In this document: positions 61,211-64,000 of the stretch, piece after piece
Layout: the number at the start of each line of letters is the position of its first letter
Position numbering within the stretch: position 1 is the stretch's first letter
Source: Pseudomonas flavescens
GTDB lineage: Bacteria; Pseudomonadota; Gammaproteobacteria; Pseudomonadales; Pseudomonadaceae
Direction: 5' to 3'
NCBI RefSeq assembly: GCF_013408425.1
Contig: NZ_JACBYV010000001.1
Coordinates: forward strand, 1,612,001 to 1,676,000
DNA length: 64,000 nt
Notes under the pieces: model-generated
Seen by the model: only the letters and a program-made list of their open reading frames with translations
What the model was told of the DNA's origin: nothing
The model's database searches: none
Translations under genes and position numbers: made by a program

Positions 61211-62008
61211 GCGGCGCGCCACATACAGATCGATCAGGTATCGAGCGATGGACCGAGACGCCGGTAATGGTGGCAGCTCATGCACGGAGAACCATTGCGC
61301 GTCCTCGATCTCCTCCTCCTGCCTGACGATCTCGCCACCGGCATAGCGAGCATGGAAGCCGAGCATCAGCGAGTGCGGAAACGGCCAGTTCTGGCTGCCC
61401 TGGTACTCGATGTCGCACACCTCCACGCCCACCTCTTCGCGCACTTCCCGGGCGACGCACTGCTCCACCGACTCGCCGGGTTCGACGAAGCCGGCCAGGG
61501 TGCTGTACACGCCGGTGACGAAGCGCGGTGAGCGCGCCAGCAAGACCTCGTCACCGCGCGTGACCAGCACGATCATGCTCGGCGACAAACGCGGGTACTG
61601 ACGAAGGTTGCAGCGCGGGCAGTGCATGGCCCGCTCGCCAGCGACGGATTGCATGGCCGTGGCACAGCCACCACAGAACCGGTTGTCACTGGCCCAGGTG
61701 CCGATCTGCGCCGCATAGCCGAGCATCTGGAACAACTCGGCGTCGCCTTCGAGCATGACCTGACGCAGGCCCTGCCAACTGCACCCCGGCAGCTCCGCCT
61801 TGTCATCGAGCTCGAGGAGGTAGAGCGGCTCACCGCGAAAATGGCCGAGACCATGCTCGGCGATCACCGGCAGGCTCTGACTCTTCAGCCAGTCACGGGG
61901 AAACAGCAGGCCATGGGCGTCGCCCAGAAAATGCTGGCGATGGTGTGCCAGCACCAGGCCGCCAGGCTGCCGGCAATCCAACAGTTGAGGAACCCAGCCC
62001 GAACGCAT
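61178..62008 (-). CDS. nudC: NADH pyrophosphatase / NAD-decapping hydrolase
   Basis: 276-residue Nudix enzyme that hydrolyses NAD(H) and removes NAD caps from RNA 5' ends. The zinc site is CGGC ... CPRC (about 112-135). The Nudix box is complete ([22 protein letters not shown]), and the NAD signature is SQNWPFPHS, a variant of SQPWPFPxS. The start at 62008 shares one base with the fimL stop (TGATG), so the gene is coupled to fimL; the longer frame upstream lies inside fimL. Confidence 0.94.
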   Translation of the reverse strand: MRSGWVPQLLDCRQPGGLVLAHHRQHFLGDAHGLLFPRDWLKSQSLPVIAEHGLGHFRGEPLYLLELDDKAELPGCSWQGLRQVMLEGDAELFQMLGYAAQIGTWASDNRFCGGCATAMQSVAGERAMHCPRCNLRQYPRLSPSMIVLVTRGDEVLLARSPRFVTGVYSTLAGFVEPGESVEQCVAREVREEVGVEVCDIEYQGSQNWPFPHSLMLGFHARYAGGEIVRQEEEIEDAQWFSVHELPPLPASRSIARYLIDLYVARRLGRAEPVLPD

Positions 62009-63666
62009 CAGGCGGCCACCGGCTGACCCAGGGCGCGCACGCTTTCCGTGGCCAGATCCAGCACGCTTGGCTGCGCCAGACCGTTGTCGGCTTCCAGGTA
62101 GTATTCGAGGCTGCTCAGCGCGTCGGCGAGCACCTCCAGGCGTGTTTCGGCAGGCATCTGCTCGGCATCGAGCATCTGCGTCTGGATGTAGTCGGCACAG
62201 GCACCCACCAAGGCCGCAGCGCGTTCCTGGCCGAGGAACCACAGGCCGCCGCGAACCGCCTGCAGGCTGAACGGCACGTTGGCCAGGTGCATGCGATCAC
62301 CGGCGGCTTCGAGGTAGGCAGTGATCGCACGCTTGGCCAGGGCGAGACCGGCACGCGCCTCGTCCAGCACCACGATGCGCGCTTCGAAGAGCTGATGCTG
62401 CGCGAAGGTGCATACTTCTGGCTCCGGCCGTGGCGTGACCACTCGCTCGCCACGTTCGAGGGTGGCCACCATCCCTTCGACATAGAGCACGGCATCGGCC
62501 AGGGTGATCAATTCATCCGGCTGGGCCGCAGCGCCTTCGCACCAGGCAGCGACGGTTGGCAACTGGTTGGCCAGGGAGTTGCCTGCGGAGCTGAGGCCGA
62601 CCATGGCGAGGGTCTTGCTCAGCTTGCCCAGCAGCGCATGCAAGCTGCTCAGCCCGTCACCCTGCAACGTACCGCGCTCGATCAGATCGAGCAGGTCCTT
62701 GACGCTGGCCAGCTCTTCACGGATGGCCGAGCTGAGCGAACGCATGACCGCCTTGCCGGGCCCGGATAGCCGTTGATATTCCTCTTCCAGCAGGTGATCG
62801 GTGAACGGCAACGGAGTGATGCCGAACAACTCGCGCACCTCGGCTGCCAGTGCCCCTTGGCCGCCGGACAACGCGACCAGGTAGAGCAACTCCTTGAGCA
62901 GGCTGCGCGGCGGTTCGTAGGCACCGTTGGCGAGGATCTGCCGCAATTCGCGGTCGATCCGCGAGAACAGCTGCTTGCGCGATTTGCGCGGCAACAGCTG
63001 ACCATCGTTCTGAGCCTCCAGGGCAGCCGCCCCCAACCAGCACAGACGACCGCGCGGCTCGTTGGCGAACAGCCCGTCCAGGCGGCTCATCGCGCGGCCC
63101 ATCAGGCGCATGCTGGCGGCCGGGTTCTGTTCGCGGATGAAGCCAAGCAAACCGACCTGGTACATCTGTCGCAGGCGGCGGCCTTCGTTTTCCTTGGCGG
63201 CTGCGTCCAGCGCAGGCGGCACCATGCGCGGCCTGGCCTGGTCGAGGCGCACGCTGAAGAAGAAGCTCTCCGGTAGCGGCGGCTGCTTGCAGGCGTGGCG
63301 CAGATCGTTGATCGCCGGCAGCAGCAGTTCGGGCATTTCCTGGCGATGCGCGTCAAGGCCTTCCAGATACCGACGCAGCACATGCAGAGCATTGCTCAGC
63401 GCCGCCAACTGGGCGTCACGTTCAGGGCCCACACCAGCGGGAATGTCTGTGGCCTGGTCGAGCACTTCCTGGGCCAGCAGCTCGGCACCGGTGAGCTCGA
63501 TCAGGTTGAGCGTGCCACGCACCTGTTGCAGGTTGTCCACGGCCTGTTGCAGCAAGCTGCCGTTATTACGCTCGACGATGAACTGTTCGAGGCTCGCTTC
63601 GGCCTCTTCGATCGTGGCGAACAGTTCGTCGCGAACCAGCCCCAGTGACGATGCTCCAGAAACCAT
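62008..63666 (-). CDS. fimL: FimL, ChpA-like regulator of twitching motility and cAMP
   Basis: 552-residue cytoplasmic protein built of Hpt-like helical modules related to the N terminus of ChpA ([33 protein letters not shown] ... AEELLA-type helices). The phosphoacceptor His of true Hpt domains is not seen. In P. aeruginosa FimL acts with the Chp/Pil system to raise cAMP. Homologues are often mislabelled 'ferrous iron transporter B'; no G-domain or membrane helix is present. Order crotonase-fimL-nudC supports the call. Confidence 0.87.
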   Translation of the reverse strand: MVSGASSLGLVRDELFATIEEAEASLEQFIVERNNGSLLQQAVDNLQQVRGTLNLIELTGAELLAQEVLDQATDIPAGVGPERDAQLAALSNALHVLRRYLEGLDAHRQEMPELLLPAINDLRHACKQPPLPESFFFSVRLDQARPRMVPPALDAAAKENEGRRLRQMYQVGLLGFIREQNPAASMRLMGRAMSRLDGLFANEPRGRLCWLGAAALEAQNDGQLLPRKSRKQLFSRIDRELRQILANGAYEPPRSLLKELLYLVALSGGQGALAAEVRELFGITPLPFTDHLLEEEYQRLSGPGKAVMRSLSSAIREELASVKDLLDLIERGTLQGDGLSSLHALLGKLSKTLAMVGLSSAGNSLANQLPTVAAWCEGAAAQPDELITLADAVLYVEGMVATLERGERVVTPRPEPEVCTFAQHQLFEARIVVLDEARAGLALAKRAITAYLEAAGDRMHLANVPFSLQAVRGGLWFLGQERAAALVGACADYIQTQMLDAEQMPAETRLEVLADALSSLEYYLEADNGLAQPSVLDLATESVRALGQPVAA

Positions 63667-63704
63667 TCGCTATTGTGCCTCCCGCACAGGTGATAGAACC
63701 GCAA

Positions 63705-64000
63705 TCAATCAGCGAACTCGGGGTTCTGCTTGTTCATATGGGCCGCCATGGCCACACGCAGGTCAGCGGATTGCAACATGGCAGCATTCCAGGTGGCGAC
63801 GTATTCGAGGCCGTCGTCGACGCGATGATCGCGCATATAGCGGATCATTTCCTTGGTGCCGCGCACGGCAACCGGGGATTTTGCGGCGATCACGCGCGCA
63901 ATGTCCATCACCCCGGCGAGCAATGCGTCGAAATCGCCGTATACCTGGTTGACCAGGCCAATCTCCCGGGCCTCTGCCGCGCCCACGCTACGCCCGGTGA
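63705..64000 (-). CDS. Crotonase-family enoyl-CoA hydratase/isomerase, C-terminal part
   Basis: The gene is cut by the window edge; about 98 C-terminal residues are visible (TGRSVGAAEAREIGLVNQVY ... VRGTKEMIRYMRDHRVDDGLEYVATWNAAML ... MNKQNPEFAD). The pattern 'A.EA..IGLVN.V' and the terminal helix are typical crotonase features. The oxyanion-hole residues lie outside the window. It lies upstream of fimL, 38 bases away, on the same strand. Confidence 0.88.
   Translation of the reverse strand, partial: TGRSVGAAEAREIGLVNQVYGDFDALLAGVMDIARVIAAKSPVAVRGTKEMIRYMRDHRVDDGLEYVATWNAAMLQSADLRVAMAAHMNKQNPEFAD

Overview
The window is high-GC chromosomal DNA of a Pseudomonas (Pseudomonadaceae). The evidence is a 13-gene nuo operon with fused nuoCD, the long 531-residue isocitrate lyase, a periplasmic cis-trans fatty acid isomerase (cti), fimL beside nudC, and many small Pseudomonas-type proteins of unknown function. 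It is almost all core genome. I see no prophage, insertion sequence, CRISPR array, rRNA or tRNA. The species cannot be fixed from the sequence alone.

Layout. 0.1-4.7 kb: purB, then a tight run of a JmjC ribosomal oxygenase (roxA), a GNAT acetyltransferase, a PLD-like unknown and an orphan secretin-like exported protein. 4.7-6.8 kb: aceA behind a 475-base leader that carries an RccR-like operator and three hairpins. 7.2-22.1 kb: nuoABCDEFGHIJKLMN (complex I), whose only sizeable gap (nuoF-nuoG) holds two strong hairpins. 22.1-27.5 kb: a small interspersed repeat between two perfect terminators, an AI-2E-family membrane protein, a Cache chemoreceptor beside a transporter, and a flavin reductase. 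27.6-30.2 kb: a BqsRS/CarSR-like two-component operon led by two PepSY genes. 30.3-35.2 kb: a patatin-like lipase, an 89-residue unknown, topoisomerase IB, a GlxA-type regulator, and DUF1272 and HPP proteins. 35.3-37.2 kb: a CheY-CheC phosphatase and a diguanylate cyclase, overlapping. 37.4-46.3 kb: nfuA, an acyltransferase, cti, metH and two small genes. 46.3-51.3 kb: a DUF1883 protein, a solute-binding-like protein, a ZIP transporter, cysI and its DUF934 partner. 51.3-54.1 kb: a lone MazE-like protein and a large katE catalase. 54.3-59.7 kb: acuI, sohB, a histidine phosphatase, an SCP2 protein, an APH-type kinase and an SDR, which look like a CoA/lipid set. 59.7-64 kb: a membrane protein, a TSUP transporter, nudC, fimL and the 3' end of a crotonase.

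The genes serve central and respiratory metabolism (aceA, nuo, purB), envelope stress and sensing (cti, the PepSY two-component system, the chemoreceptor), sulfur and methionine metabolism (cysI, metH, nfuA) and surface behaviour (diguanylate cyclase/CheC, fimL). No obviously new multi-gene defence or mobile system is present. The points most worth checking are regulatory structures (aceA leader, nuoF-nuoG hairpins, the PepSY promoter box, the palindrome at 56.45 kb) and a few unexplained co-transcribed genes.
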